A stretch of 64,000 nucleotides of DNA from Bradysia coprophila (GCF_014529535.1 NW_023503493.1:20182001-20246000), one strand, 5' to 3'. Shown: positions 35,501 to 46,558, numbered from the stretch's first letter. Translations and numbers: made by a program. Notes: generated from the sequence alone by a model not told the origin.

Positions 35501-38500
35501 ATATATCAATCGTAACTGCTGTTGTACATGTGTACAATTTCTAATCGAAACTATTGGAAGAGAATTAATCTACTTTAATTGATACGTAATGACAAAACGC
35601 AGTCTAGAATAATTGTAATGAAATTATGCAATGAAAATCGCGGTGGAATGCAACCGTGTATTGTGTGAGAGATGTAATTATAATGATTTTTATCTCCTGC
35701 AAGCTGATATTTCATACATTACGCGTTTCTGCATATAAACACAAACACATACATAACCACAGCCTATACGATTGGATAATTCACACATAACCCACCTAGG
35801 GTAAATTTACTTTTTTTGATACCAACATCGAAAGTTGATACTTTCGCCCTCGAAATCCGGGGCGAAAGTAAAAAAATGCAAGTTATGTGTTTGAGCGGGG
35901 AGAAAGAAAGAATACATAAAGCGAAAGTCAATATACATAATGCGAAAGTCGACTACATAATGTAATAGTCGACTCTTGTCAATAAGTGTACTGCGATCAA
36001 AATTGAAATAAAGCGTGCGCCAGTGCTCTTATTGAAATTAACATACGAAGTTGATACTTTTTGTTCCTGAATGATTTGTTAGTTATTTGTTAATTTTTGT
36101 GTGTGTTGTTGTTGTGATGGCTAAATAATTAAATTTTTGATATACCAGGGGGCTGCCGCCCCCTGGACCCCCGCATTTTCTGGCTAAATGTCTTCATATT
36201 TCAACATTTTGTTCTGCTGTTTGCGATACGTATCAACTTTCGATGTTGGTATCAAAAAAAATAGTATGAACGACTTGGGGCAAAAGTAAAAAAATTCAAC
36301 CTGTGCGATTGAGGCCCTTGCCTTCGGCGCGGGCATCAACTCTCGCACACGGTTGAATTTTTTTACTTTCGCCCCTTGTCATTCAATGTACTATTCCATC
36401 AATATATTTGAAAATAAAAAAAATCGCCGAACGGCGGAAGCGAACACGGGACCAGCAGCATATCAACCAAACATGCTGACCACTACGCCAACAAATCACA
36501 TAACGCGATGCAATTGGTGTCGGTAGTGGTTCGTTAGTCACTTCTACATCGATCAAATAATCAGAGTAGTCGGAATGATGTGATTTGAACGAAATGTTGA
36601 GGTGGATAGTATATGTGTGTGAGTAAGTAAATAAAGGATTCTCTGTATGATGTTTTTTTTTGTTGTGAATGCGTTTTAAAACAACATGCTTAATTAATTA
36701 ATTTTAAATCCAAATTTTTGTGGTTATTTCGCTAATGTATGAAATATCAGCTTGCAGGAGATAAAACATTGTTCTACCTTGGTGTATATTTCTCGAATCA
36801 CTTCTTATGTACAATTGTATATACACTCGCTGGCGCTCGTTATATACAATTGTACATACGAAGTTATTCTCGAAATATACACCAAGGTAGAAAATGTACT
36901 ATTTCATTATTGCCTAAGTCTGATCGGTTTTAACCTTACAATACAGTCTTTCTCAATAACTTTAATAAAATAGTAATTTTTCAACAACGCGTTTCAGATG
37001 AGAATCTTAGAAAAAATTAATTAGAACGACTACACTCTGTAGTCGAAATGAAAACAAGTAAATTGATTCATGACTCAATGTTTTCATATACGATTGGCTC
37101 ATAGTGGATACGGAAACTTGGTGATTTTATTCATTTTGAGTTAAGAGTACAGGTTTTTTTTAAAATAAAAAAGTGGGAAATTCAGAAATAAACCCACTGA
37201 TTTACTTTAAATATTTAGCCGAAATGAAAAAATCAAAAAAATCTAAACAAAAACTTGTTTGCAAAGGATTAAATTACCCCGTCCATTCATATCGTGTAAA
37301 AAATGCAAAATATTGAAACTCATCCAACGTTGGCCTTTCCGTACTACCATACAATCAATGAACCTTTTAGTTCGGTCGTTTAAACGGCGATTTCTTACTT
37401 TGATTCTGTTCTCAACTAATATACATACACACGTTCTGCTATATAAAGAACTTCTAACCTAGCTCGTCGTTCATGTTGGCCGTTATTGTCGATGCCAGCT
37501 GAAGAACTACTTCTTAAAATTTATACTTCAACTGTCGCATGTACTTCCTTTTTAATTTTAAATTTGGCATTTCCTCTGGACCTCCACTTTATTTGTTGTT
37601 TAGATAAGTAGAATACGAGGGGCACCCTGAAAGTTTCGGGAATCGGGCATTTGCGGCGCGTAAAAGTATTTGACATGAACATATTCGTAAATTTCAATAT
37701 TTTTTTGGGTAAATTGAAGACTCAGATAGAAAAAAAATTATACCAGGGCATTAGGGCGTACCATCTAAAAGTTACACTACAATTTCACGATCTAAGCAAG
37801 TTTAGACCAATTTCACCATTGTTTGGATCGCAGTATTGATGTGATACTATTATTCGATGAAATAGCCCTAAAAATAATTACCTAAGGAATTTTTATACAT
37901 TTCGTTACCAATTTCTGGAAAAATCTATAGAATTAGATTCACATGACGTTTCGTTACGAGAGCGGCCCCACAAGATGGAAATCAAAATTATTTTACATAA
38001 ATTATGACTTTTCTCACGACAGAGTAAAGTTAACCAGGCAGGAGCGCTGATTTGACTAGGGACCTGAATAATCTAGTAGCCCGATATTTTTTGCGAATAA
38101 AATTTTTCCATTTATGTCAGTGTTCATTTGAGTTCATTTTCATACAGTGTATTAGGTCCCTTATTTGACATTTCGAAAATGAACCGCTGCTGCCTGGTTT
38201 ATTTTGCTCTGCCGTGCTTTTCTGATAGCTGAGAGTCCAATGAACTAGAAAAATACTTCAAGTCATAAAAATGGGACTATATTTTACACACAAACATACA
38301 AATTAGCAAAAGAATTAATTTATAAAGGAAAAAAACCCTAAACCAAACATTACTACCAAAAATAAATTCCTCTATTTTCCGAAATGGCCGACAAGCCTTT
38401 TTATAAATGTTCCTCAATTCACACTGAAATCTTTTCGTTTTTGTGATATTGAGTCGTCATTGAACTTAAAAAATGTTGAAATGTACGAATATGTTAATGT

Positions 38501-41500
38501 CAAATAGAGGGATTCTTTTGAAAATCCATCTATCAAAATCGGACCCATTTTGTCTGGGATTGATATATACATGGTTTGAAAGTTCTTTGCCAGTAGACCT
38601 TAAAACAGGCCGCACACAGTCCCGAGCCACACCTGGTTGCTGGTGGAAGATCTCTGAAGTTGGAAAAATAGTGTTTTTTATCCGAATTTTTTGGACAGAA
38701 CTTTATGTTAGTACAACCGCTACTCGTAAAACTCGCCAGCAATCACCAGCACTGCAAATGAGTTATCAATGAAAAGCTTAGACAATGTATGTTACGACTA
38801 GCATCTTAGGTTCACATTAAGCGTCATCAGTACCAGCCCAGACCTGTCTAAAGTTCACACAGATTTTGAAAAAAATTTCTTGCATTTTTTGCAAACATGT
38901 ATCAATGAATCTAATCAAACTAGGCATGACCCGAAAGTACTTGAGCTCAGCTTTCCAACTAGCCCACTCTCACCCGGAACGATCATTTATAACGGCCGAA
39001 AAATTCAGATAAAAAACACTATTTTTCCAACTTCGGAGATCTTCCACCAGCAACCAGGTGTGGCTCGAGACTGTGTGAGGCCTGTTTTGAGGTCTACTGG
39101 CAAAAACCTTTCAAACCATGTATATATCCATCCCAGACGAAATGGGTCCGATTTTGATAGGTGGATTTTCAAAAGAATCCCTCATACTTTTACACGCCGC
39201 AAATACCCGATTCCCGAAACTTTCAGGGTGCCCCTCGTAATACTTTTCGTGAGTTTGGGCGGTGAGTATACTGTGGATTCTTTTACTTAAATAACTGCAA
39301 CGAAGCAACAAATCGTAGTTTCTGAGATTCTAAGTCTAACTTCGTATTTGCTCCTTCTTCCTTCATTTCTTCTTCCTTCCTTTCCTTTTCTTCCTCTTCC
39401 TTTCTTTTTTGAAAATTTGCTTAAGCAAAACTGTAATCACTCACTGGTTAGATTTGCATTTAACAGAGAGATCATGAACCCAGTTTTCCTTTAGTGTTTA
39501 CTGCTGATTGCTTGGTAAATAATGTTGCAAATTTTGAACAAAATTACCCGGTAATTAACTATTATTTGAAAAGATACCCGCCCATACCAGATGATTAAAA
39601 ACCAAACGCAGCTCAGTCACGTCTGCAAAATTAATATTAAACAATTGCTATAATACAATCTGGCCGCTTTATCTCTAGAATTCGTTTCACTTTTTGTGCT
39701 GTCGTAATTAGCATTACTAGCTGGGCTAGCAGCTAACAACAATATAATGTTGCCATTTGTCTTGCAATTTTATTGCTGGAAAATGTTTTTTATTGAAATT
39801 CATAGCCACGTTATTTGTTTACAATATTGCCATTTGATTCGAAAATTTATTATTTTAAAGTTAATAATAATTTATAAATTGCCCAACAAATAACTCGTTA
39901 TGATATAGGTAGACAGTGATTATATGTTTAATATGTACTCACGTACGCAACAATCACCTGCAGTGATTTTAAGACTTTAAACAATTTGCCAGAATTTTGA
40001 ATATAACCTTGGAATTCATAAGCGAAAAAAACAAACTTATCTTCGTCACATTATACACATAGAGATTAAGTGATCCGTCGAGTCGTAACTTAAGTATAAA
40101 TTTACATGAGTGGAATTTTTAGCCAATTCATAATTCCGATTGATTTAAATCAGAATAAATTATTTAGTGACTGTGCGAGAAATAAATGAATTTCATTGTT
40201 TGCTTCTCCTTTTTTCCAGCTGAAACGAATTTACACGTGCCGGTTATTGATGAATTCTTTATCGCCTTTCTTCGACCATGCAAATACTATCCGAAGAGTG
40301 CATTTGAACGGGTAAGTCAACTTTATACTTGAAGAAAATCCAGTCGAAGCAGACTTTAGAATTTTATTTTATTTTTAGATGAAAAAGTTTTACAAACTGA
40401 AACAAAAGCACCCGAGACTTTTCGAAGATCTGTATCCAATGAGTGTGCGACATGCCTACGAACAAGACATTTTAACACTTCTTCCATTGCGAGACAAGAA
40501 AGGCTCTAGAATGTTATTGATGGAAGTTGGCAGTAAGAAAGTTATAATTTTTTTGAGGTTTAAATGGTTTTTATTGAGAGCAATAACTACCGGAGTTACC
40601 GGACAACGCATAAAAACCTTATTGAGGCGAATTTGTGAGTGAATTTCATATATTTTCTCTCACAAATTCGCCTCTCTAAGGTTTTTATGAGTTGTACGGT
40701 AGAAATTCGATAAGTTTACCAAATATTCACGCCGTACATGCGCCTTCTATTTCAAAACATAACGCATAATGGGTCATTTTAACGCTTAGTTTTGACATTT
40801 ATTATATGACGTCGGCGTTTTTTTTTTCAGCTGTCAGTTAAATAAATATTTAAATTTTTGGCGCACTTTGAAGTGAATCGTCATTAATTTCAATGATTCA
40901 TGATTCTGTTCGTGGTCGTGGAATATTTCCCAAAATCCAGTCGGTAGTATCCACCAAAGTTTCAGTTCTAAGTTTAAAAATAGTTTTTTCATAATGACGA
41001 TACCCATGAAATGAGTTAGCGTACAGCTGTACAGTTTCACAACTTTTTTCTATTTTGCACCATAGAAAAATGGAAACCATCGAAAGTCAGCTTGGACGAC
41101 CTGTTCCGAGCCGTTTTAATTGCAATAACATCATCAATGAGAGAACCAACAACGCAAATATGCGGCGGATTGATAATTTTCGATTTCGAAGGCTTGTCTT
41201 TGAATCACATCATGCAATTTACACCATCATTTGCAGCAATGATATTGGAATGGGTTCAGGTATGTATCAGAGTGAACCTGATTTTAATAGACAATCGAAG
41301 TCGAAGTTTAAAATTCTGTTTTATTGCAGGACGTTCTAACGTTACGATTGAAGGCCGTTCATATCTTTAACAACTCGTATATTTTCAACATGCTGTTCGC
41401 AATATTCAAACCGTTCATTAGGGAAAAATTGAGGAAGAGGGTTAGTTCAATTGAATGTTTTTTTTTCGATCTGAAGCTCATATTTTACACAAAAAAAATT

Positions 41501-41766
41501 ACTTTTCGTTAGATATTCTTCCATGGAAAAGACACCAAATCTTTAACAAAACATATCAGCCCCGATGTATTACCACCGAAATACGGAGGCACAATGGATG
41601 TGCCACTCTTACAAGGAAAGTTATTAGCCGATTTATACCAACAATACCAGAAAGAATTCGAAAGTAAGCAAAGTCGATTGGTGAAAGTGACTTCTTTTCT
41701 AATTTTTTCTGATTTTTTTTTATATTTCCAGTGGCTAATTCATTCGGATATGATTCATCGATCTAG
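32504..41766 (+). CDS. CRAL-TRIO lipid-transfer protein (clavesin / alpha-tocopherol transfer protein-like), 305 aa
   Basis: Cytosolic carrier of small lipids in the Sec14/CRAL-TRIO family. Exons 32504-32684, 40220-40311, 40379-40532, 41066-41259, 41330-41440, 41513-41663, 41732-41766, all GT-AG and in phase. Residues about 35-100 form the CRAL-TRIO N-terminal helical lobe ([20 protein letters not shown]). Residues about 140-290 form the lipid-binding lobe, with [19 protein letters not shown] and [19 protein letters not shown], then [10 protein letters not shown] and LPPKYGG, the hallmarks of this insect family. Length matches the usual 290-320 aa. The start is the first ATG after a 5' UTR acceptor at 32462; intron 1 is 7.5 kb. 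The nearest named relatives would be clavesin or TTPA; the ligand cannot be read from sequence. Confidence 0.93.
36277..36375. repeat. 99-bp hairpin inside the composite element
   Basis: GGGGCAAAAGTAAAAAAATT on the left pairs with AATTTTTTTACTTTCGCCCC on the right; the apex carries a GC-rich inverted segment, GCCCTTGCCTTCGGCGCGGGC. It shares its arm sequence with the neighbouring 35811-36261 element. Confidence 0.6.
36415..36497 (-). other. tRNA-like / SINE-head-like Pol III segment
   Basis: Read on the minus strand, TGGCGTAGTGGTCAGCA fits an A box and D-arm, and TGTTCGCTTCC about 35 bases later fits a B box. A CAGCAT...ATGCTG stem lies between them, and a T-run follows within 20 bases, as for a Pol III stop. 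The T-stem does not pair well, so this is not a clean tRNA gene; a tRNA-derived repeat head is more likely. Confidence 0.35.
36766..36897. repeat. 132-bp near-perfect hairpin
   Basis: ACATTGTTCTACCTTGGTGT then ATATTTCTCGAA on the left pairs with TTCTCGAAATATACACCAAGG then TAGAAAATGT on the right; an inner ATGTACAATTGTATA also pairs. It directly abuts the right end of the composite element at 36766. Confidence 0.65.
37617..39237. mobile_element. TIR element flanked by TA, interrupted by a nested element
   Basis: Ends CGAGGGGCACCCTGAAAGTT and (inward from the right) the same 20 bases. The match continues for about 50 bases to the insertion point and then resumes at 38507 for about 190 more bases. 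TA flanks both ends (37615-37616, 39238-39239). Once the nested insertion is excluded, it is a 0.78-kb foldback-type Tc1/mariner-like MITE with a roughly 300-bp loop. The reading frames at 38473-38772 and 38880-39290 are mirror products of the arms. Confidence 0.8.
37669..38504. mobile_element. Nested 836-bp TA-flanked TIR element
   Basis: Ends TTTGACATGAACATATTCGT and (inward) TTTGACATTAACATATTCGT, with similarity for about 45 bases. TA at 37667-37668 and 38505-38506 is the target duplication. The uninterrupted sister arm of the host element reads AAAAGTATGAGGG at this point, which confirms an insertion at TA. No transposase frame recognised. Confidence 0.8.
39351..39414. repeat. Polypyrimidine CTT-rich low-complexity tract
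   Basis: About 60 bases almost entirely C and T (CTTCTTCC-type repeats) in CRAL-TRIO intron 1. The other parts of this intron not listed separately (32685-35687, 36898-37614, 39415-40219) show no exon or element. Confidence 0.7.
40599..40699. repeat. 101-bp hairpin just after CRAL-TRIO exon 3
   Basis: CCGGACAACGCATAAAAACC followed by GAGGCGAATTTGTGAG pairs with CTCACAAATTCGCCTC...GGTTTTTATGAGTTGTACGG. It lies 67 bases into intron 3. The exon 3 frame stays open through the left arm to 40642. Confidence 0.65.
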
Positions 41767-41935
41767 GAAATTACACTCACATCAATACTCCTTCTCGATA
41801 TGTTTTCAGTTAATTATTTTTTTACGAAGCAAAGACAAAATTTGATAAGGGAAAATGTGATAAATTATTAAGAGTTTAGAACGTCGACAACGTTGATCTT
41901 TTTTATGTACCTTAATCTGTAGGTATACCTTTTTA

Positions 41936-41941
41936 AATAAA
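41936..41941 (+). terminator. Poly(A) signal of the CRAL-TRIO gene
   Basis: AATAAA 170 bases after the TAG stop, in an AT-rich 3' UTR. Confidence 0.6.
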
Positions 41942-42341
41942 TAATTAGTTTGATTTGGCAAGGTTATGACAATATTAAACGAGAAAATAAATCGAATATT
42001 TTACATAAAGAAAAGTATCTCAGACTTTTATGTGAGAATCTACGTCAAACGTTTCTCTGCCGTTCAGAACCTATTTTTCCATTTTGGTATTTTAAATATT
42101 TTGACCGTTATAAGTGGCTTACACAACGCTGAAGAGAGTGAAAATTTTAACTGCGTTTCGTGCTTCATTTCTGCTAGATGGATTAAAATTTTCAACGACG
42201 GTTTGGTCTCATTACAAAAATTGTTTATTCGAGCAACGCACCGTAAAACAATCTACTACTTCAAGCCTAATACATAAAGTGGACGATATTTGTTTAATAA
42301 CGAAACAGAAAAATAATCGAATCAAAATATTAAACCTAATG

Positions 42342-42428
42342 CTACAATCGCTAAACCGAACCGAATTCCAAATGGGACCAGCTGGTGCAAAATAACGTAT
42401 GCACACCAGTTCGTTTTAGCGATTGTAG
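42342..42428. repeat. 87-bp hairpin between CRAL-TRIO and NTase genes
   Basis: CTACAATCGCTAAA at the left pairs with TTTAGCGATTGTAG at the right, and GACCAGCTGGTGCA with TGCACACCAGTTC inside. Other sequence in 41942-43440 shows no supported gene; an open frame at 42877-43194 (-) has no ATG at its start and no recognisable domain. Confidence 0.6.
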
Positions 42429-43443
42429 TTCCATTGCATTTCTCTGACTCTTTTTTGGGAAAACGTTGTTCTGTCGAAAAATAAATTTTCCTTCCTTTTC
42501 TAAAAGGTTTCCTATTTTCCAAAAAATTATTTTGGAAAAATAATTAGAAAATTAGAAAAACGTTTGAAAAAAGTTAGCAAACTTGGGAAAAATGGGATAG
42601 CGTTTTCCCAACAATAAACGTCTTAAGTATTTAACCAAAGGCTAGGTTCAGAAACGCTTGCTATTATAATTATAATTAAGAATATCCCCTTGTTAGTGAG
42701 ACTGATGACTAAACCATATACACCTTTATCAGGAGAAGATAATGTATGCATCACGACGACGTGTTAATTCAGCGGAAAAAATATTCTGTATGCTAGTTTG
42801 GTTGCCTTTTAAAAATGCGGGCAGAACCATTATCACTGGCCGATTTTATAATTCTATTCTATAAACAGTAACGTACTCATTTGTTTCTGGTTAATATAAG
42901 GAATTTTGTCAGTTTTTGCTGGCAGTGTTTACAAATAATATAATGTTCACCGATCGATCCTAATTCGACCCTGTTGTTAAATGAAAGTGTCGCATAGTTC
43001 TGGGGAAATTCTACTTCAAAAAATGAAAACAGTTTGGTGTGCGAATCATTACTTTGAGTGACTCTGTTAGCGTTAAACGTTCGAATAATGGAAAATTCAG
43101 ACACTGTGTACATTAAGTTTAACGACCCTCGAAATATGTACAGTGACCTGAGAACCTTTTCATCAATAAACGGTTTACGTGGCGTAGTATACAACCATGG
43201 CGGTATACTGTTTAAGGGTAAGTAGATAAGTGTTACCTACAAATTCAATATCTTTAACAAGAATAGTTATTTGCGTATCAGTTCGTTCGAACTCTACAAC
43301 TCTCAGTGGTTAAAATCAGTTGTCCAAATAATTTAAAGAAAAATTATATAAAGGTACGAAAACCCGATAAGGCATTTGAATAACATTCGGTTTTTAACCC
43401 CGACGCATTAAAATGATTTTTTTAAACATTTATTTCTGTCTGC

Positions 43444-43830
43444 AATAGTCATTTGTGTACCTGTTTTGGACGATTGATTTTAGGCATTTTCGCGGAGTGA
43501 GGTCTACAAGCGAAAGTGCCTTAAATCAACCGTCCCAAACAGGTGCACATGTGAGTTTTCATGCAGAGGGCCGGAAACCCGAGAAAATTCGAAAAATTGC
43601 CCTCATTTTCGGCCCCGAAGCATGAAATAGTCATTTGTGTACCTGTTTTGGACGATTGATTTTAGGCAATTTCGTGGATTGTAGGCCGAACGAAGTGAGG
43701 TCTACAAGCGAAAGTGCCTTAAATCAACCGTCCCAAACAGGTGCACATGTGAGTTTTCATGCAGAGGGCCGGAAACCCGAAAAAATTCGAAAAATTGCCC
43801 TCATTTTCGGCCCGAAGCATGAAAATCACT
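43444..43830. repeat. Hairpin element duplicated in tandem
   Basis: The segment beginning ATAGTCATTTGTGTACCTGT occurs at about 43446 and again at about 43627, a period of 181. Each copy contains an inverted repeat, TGTGTACCTGTTTTGGACGA against TCAACCGTCCCAAACAGG...GCACA, followed by a shared TTCATGCAGAGGGCCGGAAA tail. The second copy has an extra block TTGTAGGCCGAAC, so the first probably carries a small deletion. Confidence 0.7.
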
Positions 43831-44704
43831 TTTTCTCAATAACATACCTGAGAAGTCGTGAGTAAGTGTTGGAAAAACTAATTTTAAAGACAATCTGGAA
43901 GCTCTAAGATTGAAAAAGCAAGAAAATTAAGATTAATTTTTGCTGATTGAGGGTTCACCCGAAATGTAAAATTTTTTGTTTGTTGTGAAAAAATCAAGAT
44001 CTAGCAGTTATAGATAGCAGTCAAAACCATTGCAATCGTCATAGGCAGATTGCGATCTTAACTTGGAAATTGTAAGTAGCTTCTCCATACCAAGCGTATG
44101 GAGAGTCGACTTATAATTTCCCGCTATTATGTCAACTTATAAGTAAAAATCGTAATCTCCCTAATAAATTGTAGTTTTACTATGATAATGGAATCATCTC
44201 CATTACGAGATGAATTTGAAAGTTAGATTTTTCGAAAAATATTCACCAAAAACAGAAAGTGGTTGCTTCATTCCTAGATATCGTTTAAAAGTCAAGACGA
44301 TAGTTAGATAGAATTCGTAAGACCCTTAATTACTACTAATTTGCTTAACAAACTAGAGTTTACAGAAATTCATTTTTTATTCAAACAATTATTTATACAA
44401 AATGAAATGTTTCCGTAATCTATCGCAAATTTTGATAAATGATTCGAAGTATTTTGCTACAAATTGACAATGAATTAACCAAAAAAAAAAATCATACAAT
44501 ATGTTTCTTTCAAAACACTCTGATCCTTCATATTTATGCTGTTGTTGTTGCTGTTTTTTCCGACAAACTTAACGGACCTTTCAATTTAGATATTCAGACA
44601 CCAACTCCTCACTTCCAGAAAACTGTACTTTTGCAGCCAAAGGGTCTTCGCTCTGTAAAATTCAAATTGATTGATTATAACAATGCTCTTCGTTTTACTT
44701 GAAA

Positions 44705-45355
44705 TTAGTACCAATCCATGTTCGATTGACGAAACTTCATCAGGTGATCAAAATCAAATGACGGTGCGCAATTCGTATAGAACAAACGATAACAGGACTT
44801 CAATCGACTCTCATACTTTTCGAATCGCTTGTACATTCGTATCGGTATGATCGGTTTATCGTAATAGTTTTTGTAGCTTTGAGTCTCGTTTCTGATGAAG
44901 ACCTTGAAATGTGAGTTAAAGATAAGACGATACTCTTCATCAACTTTTATGATTGAGAGACGACAAATGTCTATATCGAAGCCGGCAGTCACGCATTCGC
45001 TAAACAAATAATTATTGTCAATCTTTTCACCGAAATTCATCAGCACAAAGTCAATCGTGTAAGTATTGCCATCGCTGTCGATCACGGTCACTCCGAATCT
45101 TTTTTTCAAAAATCGATTCATATTCACGTAGTCCTCGTTTGGAATCACTTGAATGAAACTGTCTAATTCCAGAAAAGATTTCTCGTTGAAATTGAAATCA
45201 TCAATGAAAATGTCCACGTCCGTGTAACAATTACAAAAACCAGCACGGAACGCAGCATAGCCCCCCGAAATGGAAAAACTAATTTCGTTGTTTTCGAAGA
45301 AGTCGAGATACTTTTCAAAAATATCCGGTACACTGCACGGTAGTGAGACAAACAT
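44705..45355 (-). CDS. Nucleotidyltransferase-fold protein, 216 aa, function unknown
   Basis: Single coding exon. Residues 29-52 read SISGGYAAFRAGFCNCYTDV then DIFI: the GG-x13-DxD signature of the polymerase-beta-like nucleotidyltransferase superfamily. A third acidic position follows in YTIDFVLMN (about residue 100). A later FDIDICRLSI block may be family-specific. All three metal-binding acids are present, so catalysis is plausible; the substrate is unknown. A 5' UTR intron is likely: acceptor TTTCCCAG about 14 bases before the ATG, donor GTAAATAA near 45429, and an initiator-like TCAGTT near 45463. A TTTATT near 44375 could be its poly(A) signal. I do not recognise a named orthologue. Confidence 0.7.
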   Translation of the reverse strand: MFVSLPCSVPDIFEKYLDFFENNEISFSISGGYAAFRAGFCNCYTDVDIFIDDFNFNEKSFLELDSFIQVIPNEDYVNMNRFLKKRFGVTVIDSDGNTYTIDFVLMNFGEKIDNNYLFSECVTAGFDIDICRLSIIKVDEEYRLIFNSHFKVFIRNETQSYKNYYDKPIIPIRMYKRFEKYESRLKSCYRLFYTNCAPSFDFDHLMKFRQSNMDWY

Positions 45356-45735
45356 TTTTCGATTTTAGCTGGGAAATTCGTGATAAAAGTTAGTTTAGCA
45401 CGTCAGGATACAATCGAGTTTATTTACCTCACGATGAAAGTTTCTTATTTCGACGATAACTGACAACAAGTCAAAATTCATCGATGAATCACATTAAAAG
45501 TTTATGTTTGAGGGTTGTCCATTTACTCATTTCAAGCGCGGTCTCAAACGCCTCTTGATTTAAAAAAAACGTGATGGTATTGTGAAAACCTTCAACGATG
45601 AAGTGTGTCTTTGACTTACAAATTCCAGAGTAACTAAGATGGAGTCTCAAATCGTGTATAGATTAATGCATATAAGACATTGAAGCTCTGGATCATAGTA
45701 GATCCAAAGAAAAACTGTTTAGAGTCGTGTTTAGG

Positions 45736-45930
45736 CTTTAAGAGCGCTCACCCCTTGACGAATTTCTAGCCTATATTTGTGCGCAAAAATATTCGTTTTT
45801 TAATGATTTCTCTGAACCAAAATCTTTTTTTGAAAAGGTAAAACCATTAAAGCATGCAAAAATGTGTTACTTTTAAAGGAAAAATTGGTTTGTCAGGTAG
45901 AAATTTGCCAAGGGGTGACCGCTCTTAAAG
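45736..45930. repeat. 195-bp inverted-repeat MITE
   Basis: CTTTAAGAGCGCTCACCCCT then TGACGAATTTCTA on the left pairs with TAGAAATTTGCCAAGGGGTG then ACCGCTCTTAAAG on the right. It lies in the divergent spacer between the NTase and bHLH genes. Confidence 0.65.
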
Positions 45931-46221
45931 TACTCTGTTTGGTATTTCCTTAACGCTCACATTCTGTATGACACATTGAAATCTAATACTTCGACTATAA
46001 TACAAATTAAGTCGATACCATTTTACGAGGTAACAAAAAAATAGAGAAAGAATAGAATCAAAAAAATGTTTCCGAGATAGTTTTGTTGGCTGTATCCATA
46101 GATTATAACAACAAAAAAATATTACGAAACATTCCTAAGTCATCACAAAGCCATTCTTAATCGGTGACTCAAACCATTCGACTTAGCCAATATTAAAATA
46201 TTTCTAAAAACGTTTTTGCAG

Positions 46222-46475
46222 ATGGCAAGCGACGATCACAAAAGCTTTCAACAGTCGATGCAAAGAAACGGACACCAAAGACACATAAAATCGAAAAACG
46301 AAATGAACGGGAACGGTTTCGTGTGCAAGCGGTAAATGATGCTTTCTGTCGACTTCGACGTTTAATACCAACAATAGCTGCTCGACGAAAACGTGTTTCT
46401 AAAGTCAAGACACTAAAGAAAGCTGTACAGTATATAATACAGTTGCAGGCGATTTTGCAATCGTCATATGCTTGA
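46222..46475 (+). CDS. Achaete-scute-like (ASCL3/4/5-type) bHLH transcription factor, last exon
   Basis: Acceptor TTTTTGCAG ends at 46221 and the frame (phase 1 entry) runs 84 codons to TGA at 46473-46475. It contains a lysine/arginine-rich linker, then basic region KRNERERFRVQAVNDAF, helix 1 CRLRRLIPTIAA, a short loop RRKRVSKVK, and helix 2 TLKKAVQYIIQLQAIL. The protein ends nine residues later. The basic region with ERxR and the short KR-SKV loop match the ASCL3/4/5 branch rather than classical AS-C proteins. The upstream coding exon was not found. Convergent with the adenylate cyclase gene, 504 bases away. Confidence 0.85.
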
Positions 46476-46558
46476 TGGTTGAATGAATTAATTTCTATTT
46501 TACAAGTGTACTTACTAGTCAACGTGAAGTAATGTGTGTGTATGTACAAGAATTATTG

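Larger units (their letters stand above)
35688..36766. mobile_element. 1.08-kb composite element in CRAL-TRIO intron 1
   Basis: A perfect 34-bp inverted repeat forms the ends: TTTTATCTCCTGCAAGCTGA... at 35688-35721 and its exact complement at 36733-36766. Inside lies a second inverted-repeat element (35811-36261) with ends TTTTTTTGATACCAACATCG and CGATGTTGGTATCAAAAAAA, plus a hairpin at 36277-36375 and a tRNA-like segment. GGGGCGAAAGTAAAAAAAT also occurs at both 35860 and (inverted) 36360. No transposase frame. Confidence 0.65.

Noticed and set aside
36415..36497. Functional tRNA gene
   Set aside because: The A box and B box are recognisable but the T-stem does not pair and the acceptor stem is not convincing; kept only as a tRNA-like repeat segment.
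38473..39290. Plus-strand frames of 99 and 136 codons
   Set aside because: They read the two mirror arms of the same inverted-repeat element; no transposase motif.
42877..43194. 105-codon minus-strand frame with a CKHC near its end
   Set aside because: The frame starts at TTG rather than ATG and has no recognised domain; an acceptor-like site upstream is not enough.
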